Source: Aselliscus stoliczkanus (Eukaryota; Chordata; Mammalia; Chiroptera; Hipposideridae). Taken from it: 64,000 nucleotides of DNA. This document shows positions 34,310 to 46,799 of this stretch, in pieces (the first letter of the stretch is position 1; the number at the start of each line of letters is the position of its first letter). The position numbers and the translations under genes are program-made. The DNA lies in assembly GCA_033961575.1 (NCBI GenBank), contig CM066740.1, forward strand, positions 58,535,213 to 58,599,212, written 5' to 3'. The notes under the pieces are model-generated. The model saw only the letters and a program-made list of their open reading frames with translations. It did no database searches and was not told where the DNA came from.

Positions 34310-36900
34310 ATTGACTTAAGAACAGGCTCAACTCCACATATTGCCACTAGCAGGGTTGTACAGGAATGCATATTGTAAAATAAAGGGGGAGCGTCTTTCT
34401 TTGCCAGAATTTGCGACTGCACAGGACTCCTCATTCACCTCTCTCCAACCAGCTAGCCGCTCAGCTCAATTCACCCCACACAAAGGCTAGAGCCCAGACC
34501 TCAATGGACCGAGGGAAACATGTTCAAAACTAGGCTCTCTATTGTGACTGAATTTCTTAACATCTTTTCAAAAAGCGGAGAATGCCTTGAGGCTAAAGGA
34601 AGAAACAGGCTAATGGTGAATTGGGAATTCTGAGCAAATTTCAGAGCCCTTTCCTCCTAGCTTTTGAGGTTGAAAGCAAGCTTTTTCCTTTCAAGTTTCA
34701 AAGTCCTTTTTCCTCCCGCAGTGTCACAGAAGGATTTGAAAAGAAGGTAATTGTGCTCGCAGTCTCCCTGATCAGAGCTTACGTCCTATTTCTGGTATTT
34801 CGGAATACTTCTTGCAATAATAGTGCATATAGCTCAATCCCTTAACCGGCCTGCACTCTGCAATTGCTCATTAAATGAACAATTGTGAGTATAAAATGCC
34901 TTTTATGTTCAAGGTCTGGATATAAGATAAGCATTCTAGGACTCTAAATTTGGTTTACTAAGGAAACTCTCCATCATTAAATTACAAAACTGAAGTCAGA
35001 ATATCAGGCTTTCCCAGAAAAGTGGCACTCCGATTTCGGTGAGCCAAAATGAAGGGTGGATGGGGGTGGGGAGGAGGCAACAAAATGTTGAAGGGAGGTA
35101 AGGACTGGATACTCAGGTTTCTAGCCAAATGGGATTCTAACAGGAAAATAGTATTTTCGTATTTAAGAAAGGCTGAGTTTGTGGAACCTCATCACTTCCA
35201 CACTGAATAATATAAAATCTTCCTCAAACAGATTAAAACACAGGGTTGAGGCTACATCAACATGACTCCTCACCAGCAAACATCACCCCTTCTTTAAGAA
35301 AAGAAACAATTCTTTAAACACTTCATCATTTATATCATCCCATGTCCTCACAACAACCCAAGGCTGCAGCAGGGCCAGGTGTTAGGTCCAGTTTCCAGAT
35401 CAGAAACAAACAAGAAGCCCGTCCCAGGCAAGGTAAGTGATGCAGAAAGAACCCACCCATGCCTACTGAAACCCACACCCTGCGAACTGGGCAGGTTTGG
35501 GGATGACACCTGAGGTTGTCTGCACTCCTAGCTTCCACCACCACTACCACCAATAAAAGAAAAAAGTAATTACATTTTACGCACATTTTCAAAACTGATG
35601 CTTTCTGATTAAGTTTTGGCAACATACCACTCCTGGCAAGCACCTAGGGGGCCCAAATGACAAATCTATGGCGAGACCTCCAACCTCAGGATCTCCGAGC
35701 CATGGCACATCCTCTCCACACAGGCACAAAGACACATACTACACCCAGGGCTGTACCCCGTCCCGTAGCACGCCGAGGCTCAGCCAATGCCTCTGTGTGC
35801 TGTGAATGTACTCCCACAAGCCTGGGCTCACCATCCTTTTCTAAGAAACAGAGCATCATTTTCTGCTTTCCTCCCAGGAAATTGCCTCACTGCTTGGAAA
35901 AGAGTATCATTTCATTTTTTTTTCCCCTATTATGCATTTGTTGCCTCTTGTCAGCTTTTATTTCTTTGTTTATTTACATTTTTATATTCTTTGAAGAACC
36001 AATGGAATCCAAGACCTCACCTCCCTGTTTCAGAATTCTCTCCGTGACTTTGACCAAAGAGGGATCAGAAATGAGAAAGAGAAGAGGTTAAGAATATTCA
36101 CACACAATGCAGAATTATGCTGGGAGGGAGGCATAAGGTTCCTGTGGTTTTCGGAAGCAGAATCTTACCTCTGTCCATCTAAACTGCAGTTAGCCTAACC
36201 CAGATGCTGCTGCTACCTAGAATGTCTAGAGCTGGGCTTCCAAAGGGAGAGAGCAAACAAAGCCTTCTCTAAGAACATTCCCAATGCCCTTGGGGTCAGA
36301 CATGGCCCTGGTGCAGCTACACATACATCTCCCAGTGACAATGACTGATGACAGAAGGAGTGGCCTAGATGGATAAGGAAAGAGCATTCCGCTTGGTCTG
36401 CAACCTTGAAACCTCACAGCGGGGACTGCAACAAGAGAGGGGTGCAGCACGGCCTGAAGCTTTGGAGACATTCAAGTGGCAACCCTCACTTCAAGATTAC
36501 AGGGTAGCTCTCTCTTCCTCCTTTCATCAACCAGGAGGTCCCAAGGTGAAAGCACAGAAAGAGAAAACATGCTTCACCAGAGCCCTTGAGTATCTTAATT
36601 GTTTTCACATTTCTAGAGTTCTTTTTGCCAAAGAACAAAATACTATATTCGAGACCGACCGACATCCCATTGGCTCTTCACCAGAAACTCCAAAGAGCAG
36701 GTGAGTTCTCCACCCACGGCTAATTTCTTGCCTCACTCACCACTACTTAGTTTACAGAGTTCCATTCAATTTCAAAACAGGTTCCCTGGGATAGAGAAAT
36801 TAGGCAGAGGCAACAAGATAGGAATTTAGATACACTAAAATACAAAACCTAAAAAGACGGTACCCTCCACCCCCTACTGCAGCAGAGAGCTGTGATGGTA
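34310..36900. other. intronic sequence, nothing firmly recognised
   Basis: No exon or assignable repeat was recognised. Open frames at 35335-36091 and 36226-36704 show no protein family pattern. Confidence 0.4.
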
Positions 36901-36927
36901 TACAGAGAGCTGTGATGGTATACAGAG
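36883..36927. repeat. 20-bp perfect tandem duplication
   Basis: The 20-mer CAGAGAGCTGTGATGGTATA occurs twice at 36883-36902 and 36903-36922, and a third partial copy (CAGAG) follows. Confidence 0.92.
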
Positions 36928-36940
36928 CAAGTAGCCTTTT

Positions 36941-37370
36941 TTTTTTTTTTAACATTTTATTGGGGAATTGGGGGTGGGGAACAGACAAGTTGCTGTCCTT
37001 TTGTTCTTCAGTCTAATTGTGGAGGACATTGCTTCACTGGCCCATGTTGGTATTGTCATTGCGCTCCTCTCGGGTGAGGCAGATCGGTCGCCGGCCTCTG
37101 GACGGCCACTCACAGTGGCTCTTGGCAGCTCACACCTGCTGCCAGCCACTCACGCTGGCTGCCTGGCACTCACTGTAGCTTATAGCAGCCCACTGCAGCA
37201 GGGGCTGCAGCTATGCGGTCCCAGGGACTCACAGCAGCCCAGCTCCAGGTGGAGCTGCCGCTCATCATCTTAGTTGTAGAGGGCAGTGTCACTGGACCTC
37301 ATATGTGGGATCCAAACCGGAGCCGCTTGTGTCCCAAGCCAGCTCTTAACCAATGCGCCACTCGGCCGGC
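36941..37370 (-). mobile_element. bat T+ SINE, long form
   Basis: The minus strand begins GGCCGGCCGAGTGGCGCATT, contains GGTTTGGATCC and the long body, and ends in one shortened tail unit (TTCCCCACCCCCAATTCCCC) and AATAAAATG plus A-tail. The target duplication is weak (about GCCTTTTTT). Confidence 0.9.
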
Positions 37371-37384
37371 CTGCCTCCTGCCTT

Positions 37385-37790
37385 TTTTAAATGGGGCAGA
37401 GAGGGCTCCATGCCTTGCCCATCTGCAAAATCAGTAACTGATACACTATCAGCTTGTCTAAGGTCTCACCAGGCACGTCCTGTGGCCTACAGGGCTTCCA
37501 GTTACTTTCCCTGTGCCTCTGAGCCCCCACACATGGGAGGTCTGCCCCCACCCCCACCCCACACCCTGGACCGGGAAGAGCAGCTGTATAGTCAAACATT
37601 ACCCAACATGCTGGAGCACTGAAGTCCAACCACAAAACCAACTGCACTAACCAACTTCAAAATTCTGGACAGAAAGCACTAGCCAAGTTCCACCCACAAC
37701 TGGGAAGAGAAAAAGAACAGGATGAAACAGGCCCCTGAGGGCCCCCAAAGGCCTCCTGTAAAAGGGAGGAGATCATCCGTGAGCTTGGGA
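37385..37790. other. intronic sequence, nothing recognised
   Basis: No repeat or exon was seen. A CCCCCAC-rich run lies at 37543-37562. Confidence 0.4.
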
Positions 37791-37794
37791 AGAC

Positions 37795-38060
37795 CCTTCC
37801 TCAAATTAAGAATTCTAAAATGTCATGGAGCATCTATTAGTCTGTTGTTAGTTACTAGTTACTGCTTACACAGCGTAAGTTAATTAGCGACATCAAAGGC
37901 AGCACAATAAATTCTCAGGAGGGCCAAATTTTTCCCTTCTGCTTTAAATAGAGCACTTATGCCTATCTGTGAGTAACAGCCTCATAAACATTTAGGTATT
38001 AGAGATTTCTTTGAGAACTCGGTTTTAGTCTTTTATAAGCAAAGAATGAAGAGTCTCTCT
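37795..38060. promoter_or_regulatory. candidate intronic enhancer with homeodomain and TCF/LEF-like sites
   Basis: Repeat-free. TTAATTAG at 37880-37887 lies 4 bp from CATCAAAGG at 37891-37899, which reads CTTTGATG on the other strand (TCF/LEF-like). GTTAGTTACTAGTTACTGC and CATAAACATTTAGG are nearby. Function is inferred. Confidence 0.35.
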
Positions 38061-38383
38061 CCCTAACTTTGTACATACAGACCTGAGCAGTTAAGATTCC
38101 ACAGTGAGAATCACACTGACAGTTTCACAGGAAATGCCTGTTCACAAGGCCCAAGTGTCCAGGCGGCTGCTGCCCGCTGCATCCTCTAATGGAACCTGCC
38201 TGGCGGTCTACCCCAGCATGTGCAGTGGGAAGACGCTGAGCCTGCTCTTATTCCACCTGAAGGCATGCAGGCATAAACCTCTGGAAAAGCATCTTCTGGC
38301 AGTACTTTTGAACAGTGGTTCCCAGGTTCACACCCACCCCAACATCAAAGTCCCATTTCCTTACCTTTCTACCATTTTTTAAT

Positions 38384-38491
38384 TTTTTTTTTTTTTTGAG
38401 GGCAGTGTCACTGGCCCTCATATGTGGGACCCGAACCGGGGCTGCTGGCGTCCCACGCCAGCACTTAACCAATGCGCCACTCGGCCGGCCC
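38384..38491 (-). mobile_element. bat SINE, short form, well preserved
   Basis: The minus strand has GGGCCGGCCGAGTGGCGCAT, a good box-A-like region, GGTTCGGGTCC and CACTGCCCTC plus A-tail. It is flanked by TCTACCATTTTTTAAT (38368-38383) and the slightly diverged TCTACCACTTTTTAAAT (from 38492). Confidence 0.93.
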
Positions 38492-38509
38492 TCTACCACT
38501 TTTTAAATT

Positions 38510-39310
38510 GCCACAGTGAACATGAACTTAATGGGCTTCATCTGTTGTGTTTGTGTTGCATGATTTTTGTTTTTAGAAGACTGCATAATGAGGAAGCCTG
38601 AGCATATGGCAGTATTATATTAGATGAGCTGGAGGCTCCGCCCCACCATGACAAGATCCGGAGAGGTGAGCTCTGTAAGCAGAGCTCACCGCTGCTGACT
38701 CAGCTCTGGGCAAGGCCAAATGCTCCCTGGTCAGGTTCTACAACAGAAGGTCCGTCCAGTCACCACCCGCTTTGAGTTACGAAATGCACCTGTGAGAAAC
38801 GCAAGTGACCACACATTTTGACTCGTCACAATTTTACCACAGGTAAGGCATGAAAGAGCCTAGGCAGCCTTCTTCTAGTTACTTAGTAACAGAAGTCTGC
38901 AACTTCAGGTAATGTCTCAGATACTGTCTATAGGGAAAGCGGGAAGGGCCACAAAACCTCACCTCCCCCAAAGCCCATCTTCATGGTCATAGCCAAGATA
39001 AGATACTTCGGTGCTTCAGCTGCCCTCTTCTCCTCCTGACAACTAGGCAGGGCAGAAACTCCACCCACCATCCCTTGCAGTAAGACTGGGGAACTGGACA
39101 CAGCTAGAACTTTCTCGCGGCCTTGTTCCAGCTTTCCAGGCACAGTCAAGAGAACCTAATGACCCAACACCAAGGGATGTATTTTTATTTTCCAGAAGTG
39201 CCAGTAAAAGCAATTACGGAAACATCTACCTATCTAAAATACAAGTGATTTTAATCTCCCTCATTTTCCTGCTGATCTTTTTTCAAATGCTTGCCAACTC
39301 AAATCTATCA
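38510..39310. other. intronic sequence, nothing recognised
   Basis: No exon or repeat was recognised. A short inverted pair, AGGTGAGCTCTG and CAGAGCTCACCG, near 38665-38690 could form a hairpin. Confidence 0.4.
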
Positions 39311-39324
39311 TCAGTGTACCAATT

Positions 39325-39535
39325 AATGACAGCTAACATTCAGTTACTATGAGGTAGTAGGAAGGGTTTCACTATATCCCTTAGTCTTCACTGTCACTTG
39401 ATCAGAAAGGTATTGTCATGATGCTCATTTGCCAGATGAGAAAACTTGGGCACAGAGAAGCAAGCTTACATACCCAGGTCACACAGCTGGTTCATGGGCA
39501 GAGCCCAGAAGCCAAGGCAGTTGGCCGCTAAAGCC
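39325..39535 (-). repeat. MIR fragment
   Basis: The minus strand contains CCAGCTGTGTGACCTGGGTA and TTTTCTCATCTGGCAAATGA, matching the MIR core. Confidence 0.8.
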
Positions 39536-39589
39536 CACACTTACATATTTGGCTATCAGACCTCCCTACTCAGTGACAAAAAATATAAA

Positions 39590-39830
39590 ATAAATTTGAA
39601 TTTGAATTTTGGTCCGTTCCCTAAAGCAAAACCACCCAGCTCTGCTGTGGAGGATGAAAGCAGCCATTGGCAAGACATAAACCATAAGCATGGCCGTATT
39701 CCAATAAACCTTTATTTATGGACACTAAAATTTGAATTTCATATAATTTTCACATCACATGTAAAAAAATGTAAAGAACCATTAGTGAGCTGTACAAAAA
39801 ACAGTAGCAGACTGGCTGTGACCACACTAG
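39590..39830 (+). repeat. interspersed repeat, family unassigned (copy 1 of 3)
   Basis: It shares GAAAGCAGCCATTGGCAAGA, CATGGCCGTATTCCAATAAA and TGGACACTAAAATTTGAATT with copies at 43335-43515 (reverse) and 63295-63490. It looks like an old nonautonomous DNA transposon common in mammals. Confidence 0.7.
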
Positions 39831-40009
39831 ACGCCAACTAGCACCCCAAAGGGACACATACACTTTCAATATAAAGCCTGTATCCAGAAAACAATTAAGA
39901 ATATTATAGTAAAATTCTAAAAGCAATCAATAATACAGAGTGTTAGGGAAGTTACGGGGAGATAGTCACCTTCTCACACTGTTAAAATATCTCCATAACC
40001 AGCTAGGTA

Positions 40010-40165
40010 TATCAAATGATTCCACTCCCAGGATGTTTCTTAAAAAACAAAAAAAAATTTGCAAAGATATTCATTCATATTCAAGGATGTTCATCACAGC
40101 ATTATTTATAAGATGGAAAACAAGTTAGCAAAATAAAGGTCCATTATCTTATGATATGATGAAAT
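40010..40165 (+). repeat. L1 fragment (3' end of ORF2)
   Basis: The AAGGATGTTCATCACAGCAT and TATTTATAAGATGGAAAACA segments match the conserved end of L1 ORF2. Confidence 0.75.
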
Positions 40166-40385
40166 ATTCTGTCATTAAATACAGTGCACTCAAGGGTTTT
40201 AATGAACACAGGGAAGCAATTTACTGAGTTCTAGGTATCGTTTCAAGGCCCTACATGTCAATCCTATGAGGTAAGTAAGTGTGACTGTGATCCCCATTAT
40301 ACAGATATAAAAAGTAGGCATACTTGTCCAAGAAAACACAGCTTGAAAGTGGCAGAACCTGGATTAGAATCCAGAGTCCCTCACT
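40166..40385 (-). repeat. MIR fragment
   Basis: The minus strand contains GGACTCTGGATTCTAATCCA, GGTTCTGCCACTTTCAAGCT and a TATAATGGGGATCACAGTCA segment, as in MIR. Confidence 0.8.
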
Positions 40386-40649
40386 TTCCCACTAGACGGC
40401 CACACCTCCAAATTTTTTAAGGATCCAAATTTTTGGAGGAAGGAAAGTTGAGAAGAGAAATATATCATTATTTCTATACAGAATTCCTAAATTTAAAAAA
40501 AAATTTAAGAAAATGTACCAAAACAGTATGAACATATTCCTGTGGATTAATTTTCTTTGTTTCTGTATTTGCAAATCATTTTAAATTGCAGAAATAGCTG
40601 ATTTTATTTTTATTTTTAATTCTTTCTTAAGTATGACCTTTACAATAAC

Positions 40650-40885
40650 TCTCTAATAAGTCTAAATTAAGTAAACATAAATTGAAAAATTATCCCACAA
40701 ATTTCTCCTGAAGTTTTATTTTAAATTATTTATTTCACCACTTAAAAGTACAAGAGCCTGGTAGGCGATTTTTACATATATTAATAATATCTTACATTAA
40801 TATTGGGCTTTATGGAGATTTCAATGAACTTGCTTATTTAATAATCAAATTATTATTTTCAAGATTTCGTATCTATACACAAGTG
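40650..40885. promoter_or_regulatory. candidate AT-rich intronic enhancer
   Basis: Repeat-free and very AT-rich, with TTATTTAATAATCAAATTAT, TTACATTAATATTGGGC and CCTGGTAGGCGATTTTTAC. Function is inferred from composition only. Confidence 0.28.
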
Positions 40886-40889
40886 CCTT

Positions 40890-42410
40890 CCAAACAAGCA
40901 CTTCCTAACTGTCCTCCCACAAAAGTTGGTTAACTCAGTTTTCACCAGACCAACTCCAATGGTGTAAGAGGGAAACTACATCGGAAAGTCCCATGACTAC
41001 TATAGATGTTGCTCACATGTTTTGAGCACTGGCTGAATTAAATGCCAGGGCATGTGCAACAAGCTCCAGGTGTTTTCACCCCACGGAAAGCTCACAGGCT
41101 GATATATCAGGTACATATTGTCATCGCCCCAGTTATTCAGGTAAATATCCTGAGGCTTAACAAGTTTAAGCAGTAGACTTCGTGTCATACTTCCGGTAAG
41201 TGGCCAGAGAGGCATGACTTTCTCGTCCGTTATAAAGCACTAGTGACCCCTGCAAAGCATCTCCTGTGAACACTGATTTGCTTGCCACTTTTTTCCATGT
41301 ACATAAAGATTATCTTCACTGTTAAAATTATTCTCCCTCTTCCTATAAAGGTTTTCGGGAAAGGCTACTTCAGAGGGCAATCGAATGAACTCCATCAAAC
41401 ACTTCAAGTTAGGAAACATCGGTTTAGGAATTTCTCTGAATTTCCTATTACACTTTGGTTGGTGTTATGACCAAGTTTGGATCTTGGACACGTTTAGGAC
41501 CTTGCAGTACAAATGACACCTCCTCAGAACAATTTTCTTGTCAGGGTCTTTCTCCCCACTCCTCCTCCAAGCCTTTCCCTCTGCCACCTGTTGTCTTTCC
41601 ATAGCACTTTGCAGGTTCTGAAAAGCCATTTTGCAAATGCTACTGAACACCATCTCCTGGGGGATTGTTTCTGGCTTAGATACAAGATGCAGTCTGAGTT
41701 TTGGTGTGTGTTCACCTTAACAATAGTTCCAACAGTTACAGCCATAGCTGTTTACTGAAAAGGGCATATGTCCCACAGTTACAGAAGCATATGGTTTTAA
41801 AGGAAGAGGGAGAACCTGCACTTCCAAGTAAATAACTTGGTTATTTATCAACAGATGAAAGGCACAAACACCACCAGCCCCATTCCCACAGGCTGGAAAG
41901 GAATGTGAAAGAGCCAAGAAAAACAGCATTGCACTATGCAGAGACCTTCTCCCCAACAAAAGACGATTATCAAATTTTAGGAAGTTTTTTCTTTTTTTAA
42001 TAAAGAATAAACCAGACTACTTCTTATAATGCACTATTAGGAATTGTAAATGCTCCTGAAAGTGCCAGATATATTTCCATCCATGTAATATTAAAACTAA
42101 CAAGCATCTTTTCAATTTCTTTTAATGATGGGGTAAGCAATAAAAACACAGCAGTGCTGCATTTAGCCAAAGGAGCTGAATAAAAAAGGACCAGAATAAA
42201 TAAATAATAAACTTACATGGGCCACTTACCTAAAATAAATCATTTAATTCAACCTTTTACAGGAGGTACATGCAGCATTTTGAAAGCAAAAATTCTCATA
42301 ACACAAACCTCCAGTTAAAATCACTGCCAGGGGCTGGAATGGGGCAGGATGTTATTTCTTTTTCAATTTATTTTTTAATGTTTGGGTATTAATGACATCA
42401 CCTCCATGTC
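40890..42410. other. intronic sequence, nothing recognised
   Basis: No exon or assignable repeat was seen. Confidence 0.4.
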
Positions 42411-42424
42411 GTGCAACAAGGCAG

Positions 42425-42625
42425 CATGGTATAATAAAAGGAGTTTGAAAACCTAGATCCCAGACTCTGGGACTTAATGGGTGTGTGACCCGGGCTAACG
42501 TAAGCTGTATCACATCGTCAGCGGCCACATAACAGGGGGACAAAAACACTTGCCCACTTACTTGACATGATTTTCTGAGGGTTAAATGAAATAGTATACA
42601 TAAAAATGATCTTTATAAACTATGG
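42425..42625 (+). repeat. MIR fragment
   Basis: The stretch has GCATGGTATAATAAAAGGAG, CCCAGACTCTGGGACTTAAT and GGTTAAATGAAATAGTATAC in MIR order. Confidence 0.7.
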
Positions 42626-42704
42626 CATTTATGGATGCCAGGTACCAATCTCCTCATTATCTCTTTGATAATAACACAAAGCATGGTGCTGGGCGGCAAG
42701 TGGC

Positions 42705-42845
42705 CTGGGCCCACAATTGGGGAGCTGAGTTTCTAGGCCTGATCCTGTAACTATACTGGTTGAACCTTAGGCAAATCATAGAATTTCTCTGGGTTGCTGC
42801 TTCCCCTGTGTAATATGAGGCATCACCCTTTCACTTTATGCAGGT
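42705..42845 (+). repeat. MIR-like fragment
   Basis: It contains CTTAGGCAAATCATAGAATT and TTCTCTGGGTTGCTGCTTCC, a decayed version of the MIR core. Confidence 0.55.
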
Positions 42846-42849
42846 TCTC

Positions 42850-43330
42850 ATAGATATCCTAGGAAAAGATGAGGTGATGCAGAAAAGTGCTCTGAAACCT
42901 CTAAGGGAACAAAGCAGTGTACACTTTCACCAAGAACCAGGCTATACAGTTTAGGTGAGAAAAATCACTCTTTCACAACCAGAAAAAGGATCCAAGTTAA
43001 TGACCTATAATTCCAACTGGTCATCTCTTTCGCCTACTTCTTTGATATTTCTCTAGTCAGGCTCATAATTCAGCATTTACCAGACAAGTGTGCCTACTTG
43101 AAATATGCACTGAAAATATCAATCTGCTCTCCACTTGGCTTCCCTACAATGACCTGAGACACTTGAATCTTCCCAAGAAAACCATTTTATGTTTCTCCAT
43201 AAATAGTATTTACTACAAAAAAGATCAAGCAGATTCTCTTAGAGGGGCTATTGACAAACTACACCCACTGCCTGCTTCTGTAGACCCTGTGAGCTAAGAA
43301 TGGATTTACATTTTTAATGGCTAAAAAAAA
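42850..43330. other. intronic sequence, nothing recognised
   Basis: No exon or repeat was recognised. Confidence 0.4.
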
Positions 43331-43334
43331 AAAT

Positions 43335-43515
43335 CAAAAGAATAATATTTCATGACATGAAAAATATATGAAATTCAAATTTCAGTGTCCATAAATATAG
43401 TTTTATTGGAACACAGCCAGGCTCATTCAATTTCATAATGTCTATGTCTGCTTGCACACTACAGAGCAGTGCTGAATAGCGACAGAGACCAACAGCCCAC
43501 ATAAATCCTAAAATA
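43335..43515 (-). repeat. interspersed repeat, family unassigned (copy 2 of 3)
   Basis: The minus strand contains GGCTGTGTTCCAATAAAACT and TTATGGACACTGAAATTTGA, the same family as 39590-39830. Confidence 0.72.
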
Positions 43516-43519
43516 TTTA

Positions 43520-45870
43520 TTAGCTGTAAATATTTACACAAAAAGTGTGCCACCCTCAACTTACCCATCTCAGGACATGCTAAGAACACCCATCAGTGAA
43601 ACAATAAAGCACACCTGGGAAATATATTCTAAAAATAAGGCAGCAAGTACTTTGCTTTGATGCTTCCAAACCTTCAGACAACTGTGAGGTGGATACTTAA
43701 ATCACCTCACTTTGCGGATGAAGGAAACAGTCTTAGAGAAATGAACATCCCGAAGCTTTAAGTCAGTGAGGTGGGGATCAAACCAGTTCCCTATGATTCA
43801 AAACCTGACAATTTACACAGTGGAAAAAGGATCTTTGGCTTTCCTCATAAAGCAAAAGGTAGAAAATGTATCCTGACCATTTCCTCCTTGAATGTGCTAA
43901 GTACTGGGACAAATAATACATTTTAAATATAAAATCTGAGATGCATGTGATTAAAGGTCTGTCTTCTTATCTAGCTTTCTGTTATGTTTGAAGTTGTTTG
44001 AGTTTGTTTAAGAACAGTCACAAAAGAAACAAGTACACATTTATGTCAAAAGTGCCACTTACTCTCTGGAAATTGAAGATGACAGAGGCCATTTCCCACA
44101 CAGCAAACTACTAGTGCACCTTCTTGAAAGTACAGGGAAAAGTGCCCTCTGTTGAGTCCAGGATGATGTGTTCTTGAAGGCACAATGAACCAGGATGGCA
44201 TGTACTACTGTTAGCAGGGATGGGAAAGGCACATGCAAGAAGAAAGTTTTGGGACTTCCTGTTCCCAACAAACTAGGAATCTCCTGAGCAAATGCAGCCA
44301 GAGTCCCAAGAGACTGTTTCTGCAACTTGTGTGAAAAATTGGGTGCAGAGGGCTTAGGGCTGGCGGAGTCAACACAAGTTACAAACTGGCCTGGTCAGCT
44401 TTTCTCCACACGTGGCTCACCCAGAGGGATCCACGTCAAGGTCTCCGTGTGTCCCAGCACAAAACATGACTTTCTGAGTAAAAATAAAATGGCCCTCATA
44501 ACTGTAATTTTTCTAGACACAAAACTGCCCAAGAAGAAAAGCATGGGCCACAGGCTTGGTGCAGGGGACCTGGTGGATATCAAGTCCAATTGAAAGAAGG
44601 CTACTGGGAAGGAAAGGGATCTTCTCCAGCTGTTGAATGTAGAGGTCCAGATCAGACAGACCTTCTTAGAGGAGGTGTGGACAAGATTGGGTTTGGAAAA
44701 GTCTTCAGTCAGTCTCCTCAAATTCTGGTTTTCAGTGAGGCTAGTCAACCCCAGCCAGCCCCTTGGGATACATTCGAGTCCATAGCACAGTATAGTAACT
44801 ACTCAGATGCTCCCAAACCTTGCACCTTTGATTTCAGGACATCTGTATGGGTTGTTTGTTTTTGAACTTTTCTTTCATCTTTAATTCACATCTTGCTGAG
44901 ACAAGTGGAAATTCCTATTTCTTGGCAGAAAATTTAGGTTTACTGCCAAGCCATTCTTCCATCCTCATCTCGTTGCCTGGTCCAGTTCTACTAAAGCCCT
45001 CAAAAAGAGCTAGAGAAGATAGTAACCAAAACACATAATCCAGGCAATTGTATTATGCTTGACAATTTTATTAATTCTAGTGGGTGTCTGTAGTTTTCTA
45101 TAATTTGTAGGGGGAAAATCATAGTGCTGTCCAGATAGCAAAAGAGTAAGCCCTCTTCCTTCTCTATAAAAAGAAAGCATTTCACAGTTCCTTCCGCAGA
45201 GTAAAGCAGTTGTGTGAAAAAAGCTCATCCTTATTTGTCTTCCTTCCTATTCGTCATTGGCTCTGGACTCCTAGGGAGGAGTGGTCCAAGACAGAAAAAA
45301 CACACTCTTTCCTATTTCAATCTAATCTTCAAATCTATGCCACAAACCTGTCTTTTCCTGTCAAATAACAACAGTATTTACAAATCATGGATCTTCCATG
45401 GAACCACTGATTTGCAACCCTAACCTCTTTCTGTAATATTTAGGTCACTGTCTTCCTGGCCAATGGCCTCATACATTACTCAGAATAAAACCAAGACAGG
45501 CATTTATCTCTCCACACCTGCCTTTCCATTTATTCTGCTCCTCCTCTGTGCCCCACACTGTCACACGCCTCCCAACGCAGGAAAAGAATGCTCAGCCATC
45601 ACCACCTCACTTGTACCATGGCTGCCCCTCTCATTCCCTTTCTTCCAATTGTCTTTGGTGCCCCCATCATGGCCTCCATCCGAAACACTAGTGTTCTTCT
45701 TACAGACCATAACCACGGGGCAGGCCCTAAGGCCTCTGGCCCCAGTTTCTCTCCTGACCTGTGCGGCTTGCGCTTAACTCCCAAAGTCTGCAATGTTTCC
45801 AAGAACTGTCATTTGGCCCATTTAACGGGATCTTCCTTGCACTGATGCTTCAATAACCTTCCAGCCACTC
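43520..45870. other. intronic sequence, nothing recognised
   Basis: No exon was recognised. Open frames at 44059-45845 occur in overlapping pairs on both strands and have no family pattern. Confidence 0.4.
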
Positions 45871-45879
45871 AATTCGAGT

Positions 45880-46790
45880 GACCTTTGATGTACCTATCTT
45901 TTTCTACCATTTAACTTAAAATAGCTTCAAATGTTGAGTATACAATTCTTTGTCAATTTGTTTACCTTTATAATAGATCTACCAGGGTAAACTTGAAATT
46001 CATTAATGGGTACAAAATTCAAAGTATGTGTAAAAACATAAATTTTAATTTAATAGCATAAGCAAAAAAATAATCACCAAAACAATCCTGTACATACTCC
46101 TGCACTATACAGATAAGTTTTGAAAGGTGGTGTTTTAATATGGTTATACTCCCATGTTTTAATCCATTAAGGAATCTAAAAAGAGGTTTAGTTTTTATGT
46201 AATGAAACTCTCCATTCTAGGAGCAGCTTTATTAGTGAAAGAGAAAGAAATAATGAAATGATGAAGAAATTAAATATATTCAACAGATTGCAGTCCTTGG
46301 CAGGTGTAGCAAATCTGTTGAAAATTTGGGCTTTAGAGTAACCCTACTATAGACACCACAGGAACCCCCAAAGGTTTTAGCAAGATACTTCCTTATCCAA
46401 TGCAAACTGTCTTGCTACTTTCCTATTTAAAGGTTATAAGAGTTAAAATAATTTGCAAAAGCATCAGGGTTTTCATAAGGACTATCAGGATTTTTATTTA
46501 ATTGCTTTTTAAAATATCTCCTTTAAATATATATTCCTGAAGCCCAATATGGAGCAATTTTTCCACATGAACACTGAAATATAAAAAAACAAGTCACAGA
46601 TTGGCTAATTTCACCGATCAGGTAATAAAGATATAAATGTGTCACACAATTTATCATGTCATTAAATCAAAATACGATGCTGCATTTGGGAGTCTCCTTC
46701 CCTACATGTGCCATCCTTGGTCTTATCTCATTGAAAACTAGCTACTGATGATATCAAGTCCTGAACTCCTTTTGTGCTCTGCTGGGCTGA
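45880..46790. promoter_or_regulatory. candidate AT-rich conserved-type intronic block
   Basis: About 900 bp free of repeat signatures, with repeated homeodomain and forkhead-like sites: CAATTTGTTTACC, GAAATTCATTAATGGG, GGCTAATTTCACC, TTATCATGTCATTAAATC. This is the longest such block in the window. Conservation cannot be measured here, so function is inferred. Confidence 0.33.
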
Positions 46791-46799
46791 CCACAGAAA

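Noticed and set aside
35657..36091. 144-residue plus-strand open frame
   Set aside because: Its composition is low-complexity with a hydrophobic run from T-rich DNA, and there is no family resemblance.
39628..39640. GLI-like site AAACCACCCAG
   Set aside because: One mismatch to the GACCACCCA consensus, and it lies within an interspersed repeat, so autoregulation is not supported.
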